NCBI GenBank assembly: GCA_001839685.1
Contig: MLAK01000782.1
Span: 73,645 to 137,644, forward strand
Length of the DNA stretch: 64,000 nt
Direction of reading: 5' to 3'
DNA from: Tritrichomonas foetus
Lineage: Eukaryota; Parabasalia; Tritrichomonadida; Tritrichomonadidae
Shown: piece by piece, positions 40,188-50,318 of the stretch
Layout of the letters: each line of letters starts with the position of its first letter
Position numbering within the stretch: the first letter of the stretch is position 1
Position numbers and translations under genes: made by a program
The notes under the pieces: generated by a model
The model's input: the letters and a program-made list of their open reading frames with translations, nothing else
What the model was told of the DNA's origin: nothing
Database searches by the model: none

Positions 40188-40441
40188 TCATAATTTCAAG
40201 CCACATTCTAAATTACTACAGCTATTGACTTTTAATACCAAACTGAAAATCTCAACATGCATTTAGAAGTTCCTGTACATTAGGATCCAATTATCTTCAC
40301 TTTCTCACGACGATATAGAACCTTATAATAACTGATACTCATAATGATATTTGATCACGAACGAAAATTAACAGAAATATTTTCAAAAAAAAAAAAATCA
40401 CAAATTAAATATTAACACGACAAAATAAAAACATTTATGAA

Positions 40442-41659
40442 TTAAATCCTGATTCCAAGCATCGCATCCAAAATCCTTACTCCTTGCGCACATAATGCTT
40501 TTCTTTCAGATCGATTGCATGTTCGTAATTGATGAAAAACGTTTCTCATTGAAAGCGACAAGGCAGTATTTGTTGAAGGTGATCCAATCACTTTTTGTAA
40601 AGCCTCATGTTGTCGAGTTACGATACTTTTCAATTTTTTGATTGCTTCAGTTTTTTCTTTGTTTATGGCCATTAATTTTTGAGCAGCATTTTTTAGAGAC
40701 TCTGGAGAAGGTCCTTTTTTAGATTCATCGTTTACCTTGACACCTTTCAATTTGGCAAAATTTCTTCGATACTTGGCTGATTGTTGCATCAACTTTTGGT
40801 TTTCTGACTCATAGAAGCGAATTTTTTCAGGCAATGATAAAATAAAATCAGCCAAAGATGAATCATCAAGTTTACGATTATTTTGTAAATTTCCTTCGAT
40901 TTCTTGAATCTCTGTATATATTTTATGCGCATTTTCGTCAAAATTGAAAACGGGTTGATTAATTTGAATAGGATCAGATTTGACGATTGAAAAGGTGGAT
41001 TGATGGCTGGTTAATTGGTTGATCTGTTGTGTAATTTTGGATATTTCATGTTGGTTCCATTGAATAGCAGCTTCACGTTGTGTAATTTCTCTTGATTTTT
41101 CTCGAATCTCATCATCGATTTTTGAGAGGTTGGTTTTTAATTTGGCAAGATCTTGCTGATTCGAATCCGCTGAAAGAAGATCTTCTTGGAGTTGGTCAAC
41201 CCTTAATTTATATTGTTCTGATTGTTTCCTTAAAACTTCGTGTGAAATTTGAGCTTCGTTAATATCATTTTTAACTTTTCTGATAGTTTGCTGAATATCT
41301 CCAATTTTATTGTTTAACTTTTCGATTTGTTCTATTTGCTCAGGAGATGCTTCAGGCGGTTTATTTGCGATGTTTTCTGCAAGAGTCGAAAATTCGTTTT
41401 TCAGATTATTATATTCTTCCGTGAGTTTCGAAATGTCTTCATTATGAGCTGAAACTTCTTTATCGAGTTCATTTTTCAGTTGGGTTTTGTCAGCAAATAA
41501 TTTTTTGATTAATTCTTTTAATCGATCTTGTTCTGATCGGACCGGAGTGGGCTCTTGTGGTGGATTGGAGGTTTGTAAGAGGGATGGTCCTCTTTGTTTA
41601 ATTAACGCTGTTGCTTTTGCCTTTAATTCTGAATAAACTTTTAAAGTTTCATCAGTCAT
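40442..41659 (-). CDS. coiled-coil protein, unknown
   Basis: 405 residues. Residues 40-230 and 240-345 are almost continuous heptad coiled coil (for example LKELIKKLFADKTQLKNEL, KLNNKIGDIQQTIRK), with a short break near 215-235. The C-terminal 45 residues are non-coiled and conserved-looking (NVFHQLRTCNRSERKALCAQ). No motor, GTPase or kinase motif; a structural or intraflagellar/cytoskeletal role is plausible but unproven. Codon use and length argue for a genuine gene. Convergent with the PIAS-like gene across the 19-bp minisatellite, and divergent from the BTB gene 212 bp away. Confidence 0.65.
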   Translation of the reverse strand: MTDETLKVYSELKAKATALIKQRGPSLLQTSNPPQEPTPVRSEQDRLKELIKKLFADKTQLKNELDKEVSAHNEDISKLTEEYNNLKNEFSTLAENIANKPPEASPEQIEQIEKLNNKIGDIQQTIRKVKNDINEAQISHEVLRKQSEQYKLRVDQLQEDLLSADSNQQDLAKLKTNLSKIDDEIREKSREITQREAAIQWNQHEISKITQQINQLTSHQSTFSIVKSDPIQINQPVFNFDENAHKIYTEIQEIEGNLQNNRKLDDSSLADFILSLPEKIRFYESENQKLMQQSAKYRRNFAKLKGVKVNDESKKGPSPESLKNAAQKLMAINKEKTEAIKKLKSIVTRQHEALQKVIGSPSTNTALSLSMRNVFHQLRTCNRSERKALCAQGVRILDAMLGIRI

Positions 41660-41871
41660 TTTTATAACTTTTTTTTGATGCAGGTGTCAAAAGAGACAAA
41701 TTTGTATTTCAACATCTCGTTTATAAATTGGATTAAAGTCAAGGTTAAATAAGGTCAATTTTGATGATGAAATAACTCTCAGATTGGCCATCTCGGAAAG
41801 TTTTCATTCAAAAGTTTTGAAGTGTCTCAAGGATTTGAGAAAAAAAATAAGATGTCAATCAATCAATTTAT

Positions 41872-43515
41872 ATGAGTCGTTTCCAATTCCAATATTATAC
41901 AGACTTTATATTTCGAATTGACAATAAAATCTATCGATGCAATACTTCATCAATCACAAGTGTATCTCCTGTAATTTGCGCCAAAGTTAATGAATCGAAT
42001 CTTTTTGAATATACATTTACTACGCTCAAAGATCCAAATGGGTATTTTTCTCTATTCATTAATCTTTTAGATGGCGTTGAAATCGATATTTCTTTTAAGA
42101 ATGCGCCATTTTTATATGAGGTTGCAAATATCCTCCAAATTCAACCGCTCGTTCAAGCAACGCTTCCTTACATGAAATCGATTACAATTAACCAGTCAAA
42201 TGTTTTTTCTTTACTCGAATTATTCGCCACTCAAAATTTAAATAGTACATTTATTACAAACTTCATCATCGAAAATTGGAATATTTTTGAACGCTCTGAA
42301 GAATTGTACGCTTTATCGGTGAGTTCATTAGAATGTATTTTTTCGAATCCGAATTTCAATCCAAGCAGCGAAACAGCACTTTTTGATATGATTTATAGAC
42401 TTTCAGAAAAAGATCAAAAGTATTCGGTTTTATTCCAATTTTGTGATATGTCTCAGCTCGACCATATTCAAGTGAGCAAACTGATCGATATAATTTCACT
42501 TGATTCAATTCCACCAGCTACAATTGAGAGTCTTGAAAGCAGGTTTGTTCAAATTACTGACCAAGCCGATTATTCTGAAGAAGAAGAAGAAGAATTACCA
42601 CGAAATGATAAGCCGATTGAAAAAGTTAATTTCGCTCAAATTCAACAACAACAACAACAACAAATTCAGCAGCAGCAACAACAAATTCAACAAATGCAAC
42701 AACAACAATATTTACAGCAACAACAACAACAATATTTACAGCAACAACAACAACAATTTTTATTACAACAACAACAGCAGCAACAAATGTATCAACAAAA
42801 ATCAAATGTTGTAACATCACATCCTTCTGTTTCACAACCTGCGACCAATAATAATAATTACAGTAAATCAAATGTATATGTTGTTGATAATGAAAGTCCG
42901 ATAACTGTAGTTCATGATGATTTCGCAGTTGGAATATTGAATGAAGGTCCAAAATCGTTCAAGTACTATGAAAGCTACGATGAAGATGAAATATTTAGTG
43001 GCTGCATCAATTACATCAAAACTAAACGACCGGACAATTGGTCACACTATATTCTTACTAGTTGTGGTGGTGATAAAGTCGGATTGCTTTCGCATCTTTT
43101 CGATTATGAAGAAGATCCATTCCAATTCCACTGGGATAACTTCTCGACAAAAGGGATCAGAATGGAAAATGCATGGATCACTTTGCAATTCCCATATCAT
43201 AAAATTATGATTACTGATTATACACTTGGTGTGAATGTTCAAGTTTATGGATCTCAGCCAAAATCATGGAAGCTTGAAGGATCAAATGATATGAAGAGCT
43301 GGGAACAAATTGCATTTGAAAAGAATTCAAAAGCATATTCAGCCTTAAACGCTTCCAATAATTCACGGCTATGCACATTTCGAGCGAAAGTGAAAAAGGC
43401 ATTCTCGTGTTTCCGATTTGTTTTTACTGATAACTACGCCAAACCAACTGCAAAGAATGCAAATGAAATTAGACTGACTACCATAGAATTCTACGGCACA
43501 ATTTATCCACAGTGA
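41872..43515 (+). CDS. BTB-BACK-like protein with polyQ linker and F5/8-type C domain
   Basis: 547 residues. An N-terminal BTB-like domain (about 8-105: YTDFIFRIDNKIYRCNTSSI ... FLYEVANILQI) and BACK-like helices (about 110-225) are followed by a polyglutamine stretch (about residues 256-308; CAA and CAG codons with internal 24-bp periodicity) and a C-terminal discoidin/F5-8 type C jelly roll (about 370-547: WITLQFPYHKIMITDYTLG ... SWKLEGSNDMKSWEQI ... FRFVFTD). The BTB-BACK-discoidin architecture is found in BTBD9-like proteins and is a very large family in trichomonads. Possible Cul3 adaptor or scaffold; the ligand of the jelly roll is unknown. Single exon, first ATG. Confidence 0.8.
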   Translation: MSRFQFQYYTDFIFRIDNKIYRCNTSSITSVSPVICAKVNESNLFEYTFTTLKDPNGYFSLFINLLDGVEIDISFKNAPFLYEVANILQIQPLVQATLPYMKSITINQSNVFSLLELFATQNLNSTFITNFIIENWNIFERSEELYALSVSSLECIFSNPNFNPSSETALFDMIYRLSEKDQKYSVLFQFCDMSQLDHIQVSKLIDIISLDSIPPATIESLESRFVQITDQADYSEEEEEELPRNDKPIEKVNFAQIQQQQQQQIQQQQQQIQQMQQQQYLQQQQQQYLQQQQQQFLLQQQQQQQMYQQKSNVVTSHPSVSQPATNNNNYSKSNVYVVDNESPITVVHDDFAVGILNEGPKSFKYYESYDEDEIFSGCINYIKTKRPDNWSHYILTSCGGDKVGLLSHLFDYEEDPFQFHWDNFSTKGIRMENAWITLQFPYHKIMITDYTLGVNVQVYGSQPKSWKLEGSNDMKSWEQIAFEKNSKAYSALNASNNSRLCTFRAKVKKAFSCFRFVFTDNYAKPTAKNANEIRLTTIEFYGTIYPQ

Positions 43516-43630
43516 TAATATAAATTAATATTAAATATTACTTCATATGAATAATTTCATAAATTTTTCTCTTTCGTCTTACCCCATTCAAATCCAATAA
43601 AGTTATATAATAAAATAATAAAATATTTAA

Positions 43631-43710
43631 AAGTTACATAAGAAATGGAAAAGCTACATAAGAAATTAACAAGTTACATAAGAAATGAAAAAGCTACATA
43701 AGAAATGAGA
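43631..43710. repeat. 20-bp minisatellite, 4 copies
   Basis: Exactly four 20-bp units: AAGTTACATAAGAAATGGAA alternates with a variant having AAGCTACATA, so there is a 40-bp higher-order period. It lies between the stop codons of two convergent genes (43515 and 43765). Confidence 0.9.
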
Positions 43711-43764
43711 GAATGAAATAAAGATTCTAAACATTTTTATATAAATTACAGTAATATTTCCGTT

Positions 43765-46700
43765 TCATTTGGATAATGACTTTTGTGCCTTGATAATTTC
43801 ACTAATGATTGACTTCAATCTTTTCTTCCTCAGATCTAATGGCTTTAGAAATTTAATGTATTTTGCATTTTCCGGACAGTATGGAGTCAATGTTTTCGCT
43901 TCGATTTCTCTCCATTGGTAAATATCAGTTTCTTTGATTCGAGTTGTTGGTATAAACCTAGAAATTTCTGACAGAAACAGAAATCCATAATACCCAGTAA
44001 TATTATACAATACTTTATCGCAAGATTTGTCCCACCATTCTGGTGCACCTGCCCATTTCTGAACAGTAACAGTGTGTTTATTGTACCATAAAAGCTGAAA
44101 TCTCACATATCCAATTGTCGAAATATTATCAGCGATGGCCTCAAAACACGAATTTGGAATCCAACTAATATCAAATTTATTGTCATATTTTTTTAGGTCT
44201 GTAATATAAAAATCAATATTTTGATAAGTTGATGCTTTTTCAGTAACTGTTCTTAAAAACGAGCCGATTGTTTCATCAGATACATAATTTATCATAGAGA
44301 TTTTCTTAATTTTAGGAATTATATCATTTCCAGGAATTCCATATAAATAAAGTACACGTAGCAATGTTTTCTGATCATTTCGCGTAAGAACATTAGAATT
44401 GAAAAGGGTTTGATTTCGCTCGACAAATGTATTTACATTACATATTTTTTTATTATTAATTTCATAATCAGGAGGGATCAAAGTTAATAATTCATTTATA
44501 ATCAAAAGCTTTCGTTCCAAAAACCATTCTTTACTTGGTTTTACCTCTTTAGTCATATAAGAAAATGGTAACTTTGCATCATCACGAATAAGATCAAAGG
44601 AAGTTTTGCCCATGAATAAAGATCCAGACACAAGAATGAAATCTTCAATTGGAGTCCAACCGATCGGTTTTTCCATTGATGGCGCAAATACGAAATTTGG
44701 TGGAAGCCTTTCATTTGACAAATAAATAGAAACAATGTAAGACTCGTCGATTTTTTTCCATGTTTTAAAATATTGTGACTCATTACCTTTGAAAATATGT
44801 TCAAGCCACTTTTCATCTTTGATTTGTTTGGATGGAAATGAATCAATAATGTAATTTACATCACCAAGATGTTTGAGAACATATTTACGGAAGTTTACTT
44901 GTTCTTGCAGAGGTAAACGAAGATAAGCAGCGCAATAAATGCATTTGGCTAAAGAAATGAAAAAATTGGCATTTAATGATAATCTTAATCCAAGAAGGCC
45001 ATGATTATTTAATCCAGCAATTGCTTGATTTGCTTCTTTATCAGTAATCACCAGCGGGCTTTCAACAAAAATTTGTCTTTCAGCATTATTTTTAGGAGGA
45101 GCAATCATTGGAACAAAAGAATCTAAATGATATTCAAATTCTCCATTTAATTCGTTATCCAATTGGCTTTCCATATTTTCCTTATCTTTATCAACCTCTG
45201 AGCGTGGTTGAAGTATCGAATTAGTTTGATTCTTAGTTTGTGGATTATTCGTTGGATTATTGGATGAATTATTATTTGGATTATTGGTTGAATTATTAAT
45301 TGGATTATTTGTTGTATTAGTTTGATGTGGAATTTGGAGTTCGGGAAAGATAGTTTGCCAGAAACTTGGTGAATTAACATCAGGAAAAGCTTCAATAGAA
45401 TTAGGAATGATAAATTTTGAATTTTCTAAGCCAAAAATTAGATGTGCATTTTCAGTTAGAATTGATTCAATTTCTCCATTAATTGAGCGATAGTTAGTTT
45501 TTCCAAACAGCGAGAAATAAACACTTCTTCGAATTATTTCGTCATCACTTAAATTACTATTAGTAATGTGCGAATTATACAATTCTGATTCAATTGAATC
45601 ATGTGAAATTAAATGGTAAATTGACACTGGTTTATCAGAATTCCTTTGTTTCAATGTAGATGAAGACATGTGATTGAAACTTTGATCAAATTTAATTACA
45701 CAATTGTAATTTAATCCTTTTTTATAATTTTTTGTTAAATAGCAAATTTTATCACTTGGTAGAGATTTAAAAACTTTTTCGAAAATTGGAATCATTTCTG
45801 GAAATTTTGTATAGATTAAAACAATTTGGCTATTTGAAACTAAAGAACGAACTAATTTATTCAAAAGTATCATTTTTCCAGATGATGCTAAATAAATATT
45901 AGCAAAAGTTTCTTCGTCGAAATTGATTATTTCATTATGTTTTTGGTAATCTGAAATGCAAATGTTTTGAAACTCACGAAATAAATATGGCTGGCAACAA
46001 ACTTTTCGTAACAAAAGCATAAGTTCCTTTGGCTTTGAATGAATAAAACTCTGATGATTAAAAATTAATACTTTCACTAATTCTCGCTGTAACTCAGTTA
46101 ATTCGCATACAATAACAAATTCATCAGAAGCAATAATATTTCCATTTTGTTTTATATCATTCATACTTCCTCCACTTTGAGGAACACTTAAACTTTTCTC
46201 GCTATTTGCACTGTTCGAAGTATTATTTTTCTGATTAAGCTTGTTGTTATTAATTAATATGTCACTGTTATTTACATGATTTAACTTATTAGTATGATTT
46301 AACGAATTATTATTAAATACATTATTTTGATTTAGCATGCTTCTCTGGTCTAAATTATTGCTATTGTTTAGTGTATTGTCATCATTTACATTATTATTGT
46401 TGTTGCTGTTATCGATATGACTTAAAGTATTGGGAAGATTTGGATTGGTGCTGTCATCTAATACGTTGCTATTGTTGTTATTCTTTACAGGACTTAAGTT
46501 GAATTTCTGCAGTGTGCTATTTATAAGGGTAGTTAATTTTGAGCCGGTGTTCGTATTAGAGTTGTTATTTTCTTGATTGGTGCGTATATTGTTTTCTTCG
46601 TGAATTTCTTCAATATCTTTGATGATTCCTGTGCTTGTAATTTCTTTTTGATCATCATTTGCCAAATTTTCATCGTTATAAAAATACTCATTAACATCTT

Positions 46701-47907
46701 GGAGAAATTGTGGATTATTTTCAATTTGGCCACGATTAATGAGGCCAGAATTTTGATCAAAGAATTTTTCATCAAATGCTGTCAATGTTTTGAATTGAAG
46801 GGGAGCAACAAAATGTAAAAATGAATAAATTTGAATTCTGTTCGACAATTTTGGAATTTCTGATAAAACTAAAGAAAAATCAGTTTTAATATTCTGACAA
46901 TTATAATACTGCGCTGATTTAAAATCACCCAAAATTGAACCACAATCAAAAATAGTCATAACTGCGCTAAATTTCCCTATAAAAGTCATTTCTTTAGCTA
47001 AAGTTTCATAAGGAATCAAAATAATGTCTACAACAAGATTATGAACGTTCACATAGCCGTTCTCGTTCATTGAAAACAAGCAATACTCTTTAATTATTTG
47101 TCGCTCTCTTTCTGTGCCACTTAAATCGATCGTACGGAAAGTAGTATACTTTTGAATTGTGGAAATCCAAAATGGGATTTCTGAGAGACGAGTAAAAATA
47201 AATGAGATTCCAGAAACATTAGGAGATGCGAGAATCATATCTAGTAATGCTATTGCTTTCGTAAATCGTTTTTGAGTAGTGTCATTATAAACTATATTTC
47301 TATGGTTTTGCCAATTGTGGTAAATTCGATTTATTGAAGGCGCATCGGCTTCAGTTAATTCATAATTTGTTAAAAATTCATCTGTCACTTCAATTTCTTC
47401 TCTTGGTGCATTTTTTAATAATTCTTGGTCATATTGAATAGGAACAAGTTTCTTTAAATTTTTAAGATATTCTTCAACAAGGTCTCTTGGTGCATCCAAT
47501 TCCCATGTTGCATCTGATAAAGAAAGTGATTTCCATTTTATCAAAAATTTTGTTGTCCCAATTAAATCTCTTTTCATGCTTATCACTTTTTCAGGAATTA
47601 AATAGTCAAGAGAAAAATTGCACGGAACTGGAACATACAAATTATGGCTTGACAGAAAGTCAAGATGTGTGAATGTTTTTTGCTCATTTATGAGCGAATA
47701 TAAAAGAGACTTTCCATTTTCTGATAAAAGTAACTCTTTTTTAGTAACCCACTGGCATGCCCCATAGGATTTTCCATGAAATTTGACAAAAAAATTGCTT
47801 TCATCCCTTAAGTCAGATGTGTCTATTCCAACAATTTCAGTGATCTTATGTTCTTCACTTTCAATAGCTAAGATATCGCTTTCAGAATCAGAAGATCTGA
47901 TATCCAT
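43765..47907 (-). CDS. CHD-like double-chromodomain protein with degenerate helicase motifs
   Basis: 1380 residues. Two chromodomain segments (FFVKFHGKSYGACQWV, about 39-54; FLIKWKSLSLSDATWE, about 121-136) precede a region that follows the CHD/SNF2 order but has lost its motifs: no GKT Walker A (LPEGxxKT/GLGKT) before ISFIFTRLSEIPFW, IFDCG (D321) where DEAH should be, LVLSEIPKLSN in place of LTGTPLQN, and LKQRNSDKPVSIYHLI without the arginine-rich QxxxRxxRIGQ motif. C-terminal SANT/SLIDE-like helices follow (about 1080-1330). Long Asn-rich tracts (430-600, about 855-905) interrupt it. Likely a nuclear chromatin reader or pseudo-remodeller. The ORF is intact over 4.1 kb, which argues against a pseudogene. 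Confidence 0.75.
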   Translation of the reverse strand: MDIRSSDSESDILAIESEEHKITEIVGIDTSDLRDESNFFVKFHGKSYGACQWVTKKELLLSENGKSLLYSLINEQKTFTHLDFLSSHNLYVPVPCNFSLDYLIPEKVISMKRDLIGTTKFLIKWKSLSLSDATWELDAPRDLVEEYLKNLKKLVPIQYDQELLKNAPREEIEVTDEFLTNYELTEADAPSINRIYHNWQNHRNIVYNDTTQKRFTKAIALLDMILASPNVSGISFIFTRLSEIPFWISTIQKYTTFRTIDLSGTERERQIIKEYCLFSMNENGYVNVHNLVVDIILIPYETLAKEMTFIGKFSAVMTIFDCGSILGDFKSAQYYNCQNIKTDFSLVLSEIPKLSNRIQIYSFLHFVAPLQFKTLTAFDEKFFDQNSGLINRGQIENNPQFLQDVNEYFYNDENLANDDQKEITSTGIIKDIEEIHEENNIRTNQENNNSNTNTGSKLTTLINSTLQKFNLSPVKNNNNSNVLDDSTNPNLPNTLSHIDNSNNNNNVNDDNTLNNSNNLDQRSMLNQNNVFNNNSLNHTNKLNHVNNSDILINNNKLNQKNNTSNSANSEKSLSVPQSGGSMNDIKQNGNIIASDEFVIVCELTELQRELVKVLIFNHQSFIHSKPKELMLLLRKVCCQPYLFREFQNICISDYQKHNEIINFDEETFANIYLASSGKMILLNKLVRSLVSNSQIVLIYTKFPEMIPIFEKVFKSLPSDKICYLTKNYKKGLNYNCVIKFDQSFNHMSSSTLKQRNSDKPVSIYHLISHDSIESELYNSHITNSNLSDDEIIRRSVYFSLFGKTNYRSINGEIESILTENAHLIFGLENSKFIIPNSIEAFPDVNSPSFWQTIFPELQIPHQTNTTNNPINNSTNNPNNNSSNNPTNNPQTKNQTNSILQPRSEVDKDKENMESQLDNELNGEFEYHLDSFVPMIAPPKNNAERQIFVESPLVITDKEANQAIAGLNNHGLLGLRLSLNANFFISLAKCIYCAAYLRLPLQEQVNFRKYVLKHLGDVNYIIDSFPSKQIKDEKWLEHIFKGNESQYFKTWKKIDESYIVSIYLSNERLPPNFVFAPSMEKPIGWTPIEDFILVSGSLFMGKTSFDLIRDDAKLPFSYMTKEVKPSKEWFLERKLLIINELLTLIPPDYEINNKKICNVNTFVERNQTLFNSNVLTRNDQKTLLRVLYLYGIPGNDIIPKIKKISMINYVSDETIGSFLRTVTEKASTYQNIDFYITDLKKYDNKFDISWIPNSCFEAIADNISTIGYVRFQLLWYNKHTVTVQKWAGAPEWWDKSCDKVLYNITGYYGFLFLSEISRFIPTTRIKETDIYQWREIEAKTLTPYCPENAKYIKFLKPLDLRKKRLKSIISEIIKAQKSLSK

Positions 47908-48018
47908 GCAACAAGAAATCAGGGAGCTTGAAACTTTTTAAATGTTTATTTAGTCATTATAGTGACCGTTTAAACCAATATAAGGGCCAAATCTATGGTG
48001 AATATATTCGATGTATAA

Positions 48019-48027
48019 TATAACCAT
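48019..48027 (+). promoter_or_regulatory. TATAACCAT upstream motif
   Basis: 104 bp before the cyclophilin ATG; continues as ATCTTG like the copy at 16715. Position-based inference. Confidence 0.4.
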
Positions 48028-48122
48028 ATCTTGTATAATCTTTTGTCGAGATTCTAAAGTCGAGAAACGTTTTTTAAATCAAAATAAAGTATTCAATTTG
48101 CCTCAGAGAATTAAAAATCAAA

Positions 48123-48661
48123 ATGACCAACCCACGCGTTTGGCTTGATATGTATGGCTTATTTCTAACACCAGATCGATAGATGATCAGCCAGCTGGCA
48201 GGATTGTCATTGAACTTTACGCAGACCAAGTTCCGAGAACAGCCGAAAATTTCAGAATGCTTTGTACAGGTGAAAAAGGTGTCGGACGATCCGGCTCCAA
48301 ACTTCATTACAAAGGCTGCAGATTTCACAGAATTATTCCACATTTCATAATTCAATCTGGAGATTTCATCGCAAACGACGGAAGCCAAAATGAAAGTATT
48401 TATGGCTCTCGATTTGAAGACGAAAACACACTTGTTAAACACGACCAGCCAGGAATTGTTTCGATGGCTAACAGCGGCAGAAATACAAACGGCGGGCAAT
48501 TCTTCATCACCCTTGTGAAGGCGCCATGGCTAGATGGACGCCATGTCGCCTTTGGAAAGGTTATAGAAGGAATGGACATTGTTGAACTTATTCAAGCGGC
48601 TGGAACAAGCAACGGCACGCCGAAACAGAACATCGTCATTTCTGATTGTGGCGAAATTTAA
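48123..48661 (+). CDS. cyclophilin-type peptidyl-prolyl isomerase, two exons
   Basis: 171 residues when the 23-nt intron 48152-48174 is removed: exon 1 48123-48151 (MTNPRVWLD + AT), exon 2 48175-48661 (completing Ile, then [15 protein letters not shown]). This restores the invariant cyclophilin N-terminus; unspliced, the frame hits TAG/TGA near 48180. Active-site residues are all present: [15 protein letters not shown] (Arg, Phe, Gln), [14 protein letters not shown] and the Trp in [14 protein letters not shown] that contacts cyclosporin. Length equals CypA, no targeting signal, so cytosolic/nuclear proline isomerase and chaperone. In trichomonads cyclophilins also bind Myb factors; that role is only possible here. 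Divergent from the CHD-like gene. Confidence 0.95.
48152..48174 (+). other. 23-nt spliceosomal intron
   Basis: Begins GTATGG and ends TCTAACACCAG, so the branch-point-like CTAAC is only a few bases from the 3' AG, as in T. vaginalis introns (GTAYGT ... ACTAACACACAG). Removal restores the conserved cyclophilin frame. Phase 2. Confidence 0.92.
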
Positions 48662-49055
48662 ACTCTTTAATGGCATAATAATTTATACTACTTTCGATTA
48701 ATTTTTCTTTTTTCATCTTTCAAATTATTCTTTTTTTCTCCATAAAGATTTGATAAATGCAATGAGCTATTTGTGGTTTCATTATTTATTCGTATTGTTA
48801 AAATTTCTACTTTTATGTTGATATCACTTCTACATTAATATTGATATCATTTCTTCTTTAATGTTGATATCATTTCTTCTTTAATGTTGATATCATTTCT
48901 TCTTTAATGTTTGCAGTATATCTTGATTTACTGTTTTCCCATTTACTTTGATGTAAAACATAATTTCTTTTCCTTAATTTGCGAAACGAAAGTTAATAAA
49001 AGTAAAAATGAATCCAAAAAAATAGAAAAAAAAAATTATCGAGTATAAAACAAGT
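48662..49055. other. convergent intergenic region with minisatellite
   Basis: Between the cyclophilin and coiled-coil stop codons; contains the 23-bp array at 48818-48909. Confidence 0.5.
48818..48909. repeat. 23-bp minisatellite, 4 copies
   Basis: TTGATATCA recurs at 48818, 48841, 48864 and 48887 (period 23), followed in each by TTTCTTCTTTAATG; the first copy is diverged. Confidence 0.9.
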
Positions 49056-50318
49056 TTAGAAAAATTGCATGTTTGGATTTGTTGTTTGCACAGTTGTCGA
49101 TGTCAATTTTGGTGCTTGCCCCCTATTCTGTGCCGCTTGTCTTTCTGCCGCCTCTTCATCTTCCACAGCTTCTGTCAATTTATTAATGAGTGCCTGAAGT
49201 GGTGGCGGTTGATCATTTTCTGTTGAATCTGATTTGAGTGAATCTAAAACGAAAGGCGCGGTTGAAGTAATTAATTTCATTAATCCTGATTGCTTGTTAG
49301 ATGACATTCGTTTTTGTCCTTCGATTTCCTCTGTTCTCTGTCTCAAAAAGTCTATTTGCTTCTGTAAAGATTCATTGTCCTTTTCCAGTTCGCTACACTC
49401 AGTTTCCAAACTTTCAATTTTTTCGGCGCTTTCAGTTTCAATTTTCGCTCTTTCTTTTGCATAAGAAACTTCATCTTCAGCGATCTTCATTTTCATAGTT
49501 TCTATCTGTTGGCGATATTTGGCCACATCACCCATGAGTATTTTTTCGCGCTCAGTCAGAAGTTGATTATCTCTTTTTAATGATTCAATCTTTTTCACGA
49601 GCTCATTATTTGCATTTAAAATATCTCGGCTTTTGAATTGATTCTTTCTCAATTGATGTGAAACTGCCTGTGAATCTTGGATGCATCTAATTGCAGCAGC
49701 CTCCAAACACTCATCCTTGATATTAACTGCGGCCTGTTCAGCTTCTCTAACCCTTCGTTGGTTTTCCCTTTCGTAGTGCTCCTGTTCACGTTTCAATTGT
49801 TGCTTGAATTGCTCCATCGTTTCCTGATGAACCTGTCGATGTTGAATTAATGTCTGATCTAAGTGACGAAGCTCTTCTTCCATTTGAGCGCGCTGGTTTT
49901 GGAACTCGCGAAGACTTTCAAGCTCGGTATTGTACATTTGTAATTCCGATCGTAAAAGTGCCTCTTGTTCGGCTTGTTCTGTGCGTTTTTGTTGGAGCTG
50001 TTCGGCATATTTCTGAATTGTTGTTTCAAGGTTAGCGTTTGCCTGCTCAACTTGCGATAATAATTTTGCTCTTTCTTGTCCGGATTGCTCGACGGCCCAT
50101 TCAAGGTGCTGAATTTCAGCATCGAGGTCTTTCGACTTCTCTTCAAGTTGTTCACCCATTCTACGAATGCGTGAACGTGATCTTGCGGAATCAACAACGG
50201 CTTGTTCGGCAAGACCGCGAGTTGTGTGGATTTCTGATTCGAGGCGATTGGCTTGGATTTGTAATTTTGCGTTTAATTGTGCTGGATTCGGCTTTGGTTG
50301 TGCTGCAGCTTTCGACAT
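49056..50318 (-). CDS. coiled-coil protein, DUF4515/BBOF1-like
   Basis: 420 residues, coiled coil from about 15 to 340. The order of an N-terminal RLESEIHTTRGLAEQAV segment, a middle EQFKQQLKREQEHYERENQ helix, and NANNELVKKIESLKRDNQLL after a short break resembles the DUF4515 family that includes BBOF1 (CCDC176), a basal-body orientation factor, and related ciliary proteins. A Pro/Gln-rich tail ends NPNMQFF. The assignment is from pattern and not from an invariant motif. Less AT-rich than most neighbours and with strong codon bias, suggesting good expression. A basal-body or axonemal place would fit other genes in the window. Confidence 0.5.
   Translation of the reverse strand: MSKAAAQPKPNPAQLNAKLQIQANRLESEIHTTRGLAEQAVVDSARSRSRIRRMGEQLEEKSKDLDAEIQHLEWAVEQSGQERAKLLSQVEQANANLETTIQKYAEQLQQKRTEQAEQEALLRSELQMYNTELESLREFQNQRAQMEEELRHLDQTLIQHRQVHQETMEQFKQQLKREQEHYERENQRRVREAEQAAVNIKDECLEAAAIRCIQDSQAVSHQLRKNQFKSRDILNANNELVKKIESLKRDNQLLTEREKILMGDVAKYRQQIETMKMKIAEDEVSYAKERAKIETESAEKIESLETECSELEKDNESLQKQIDFLRQRTEEIEGQKRMSSNKQSGLMKLITSTAPFVLDSLKSDSTENDQPPPLQALINKLTEAVEDEEAAERQAAQNRGQAPKLTSTTVQTTNPNMQFF

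Noticed and set aside
39386..40266. Three overlapping plus-strand ORFs of 240-280 codons rich in Phe, Leu, Ser, Cys and Val
   Set aside because: They are the 19-bp minisatellite read in all three frames, across an N gap. No ATG context or non-repeat sequence supports a gene.
42500..42952. Poly-Asn (plus) and Val-rich (minus) ORFs at the polyQ tract
   Set aside because: Alternative frames of the CAA/CAG repeat in the BTB-discoidin gene.
48074..48499. 141-codon minus ORF over the cyclophilin gene
   Set aside because: Antisense shadow; the plus strand encodes an unmistakable cyclophilin.
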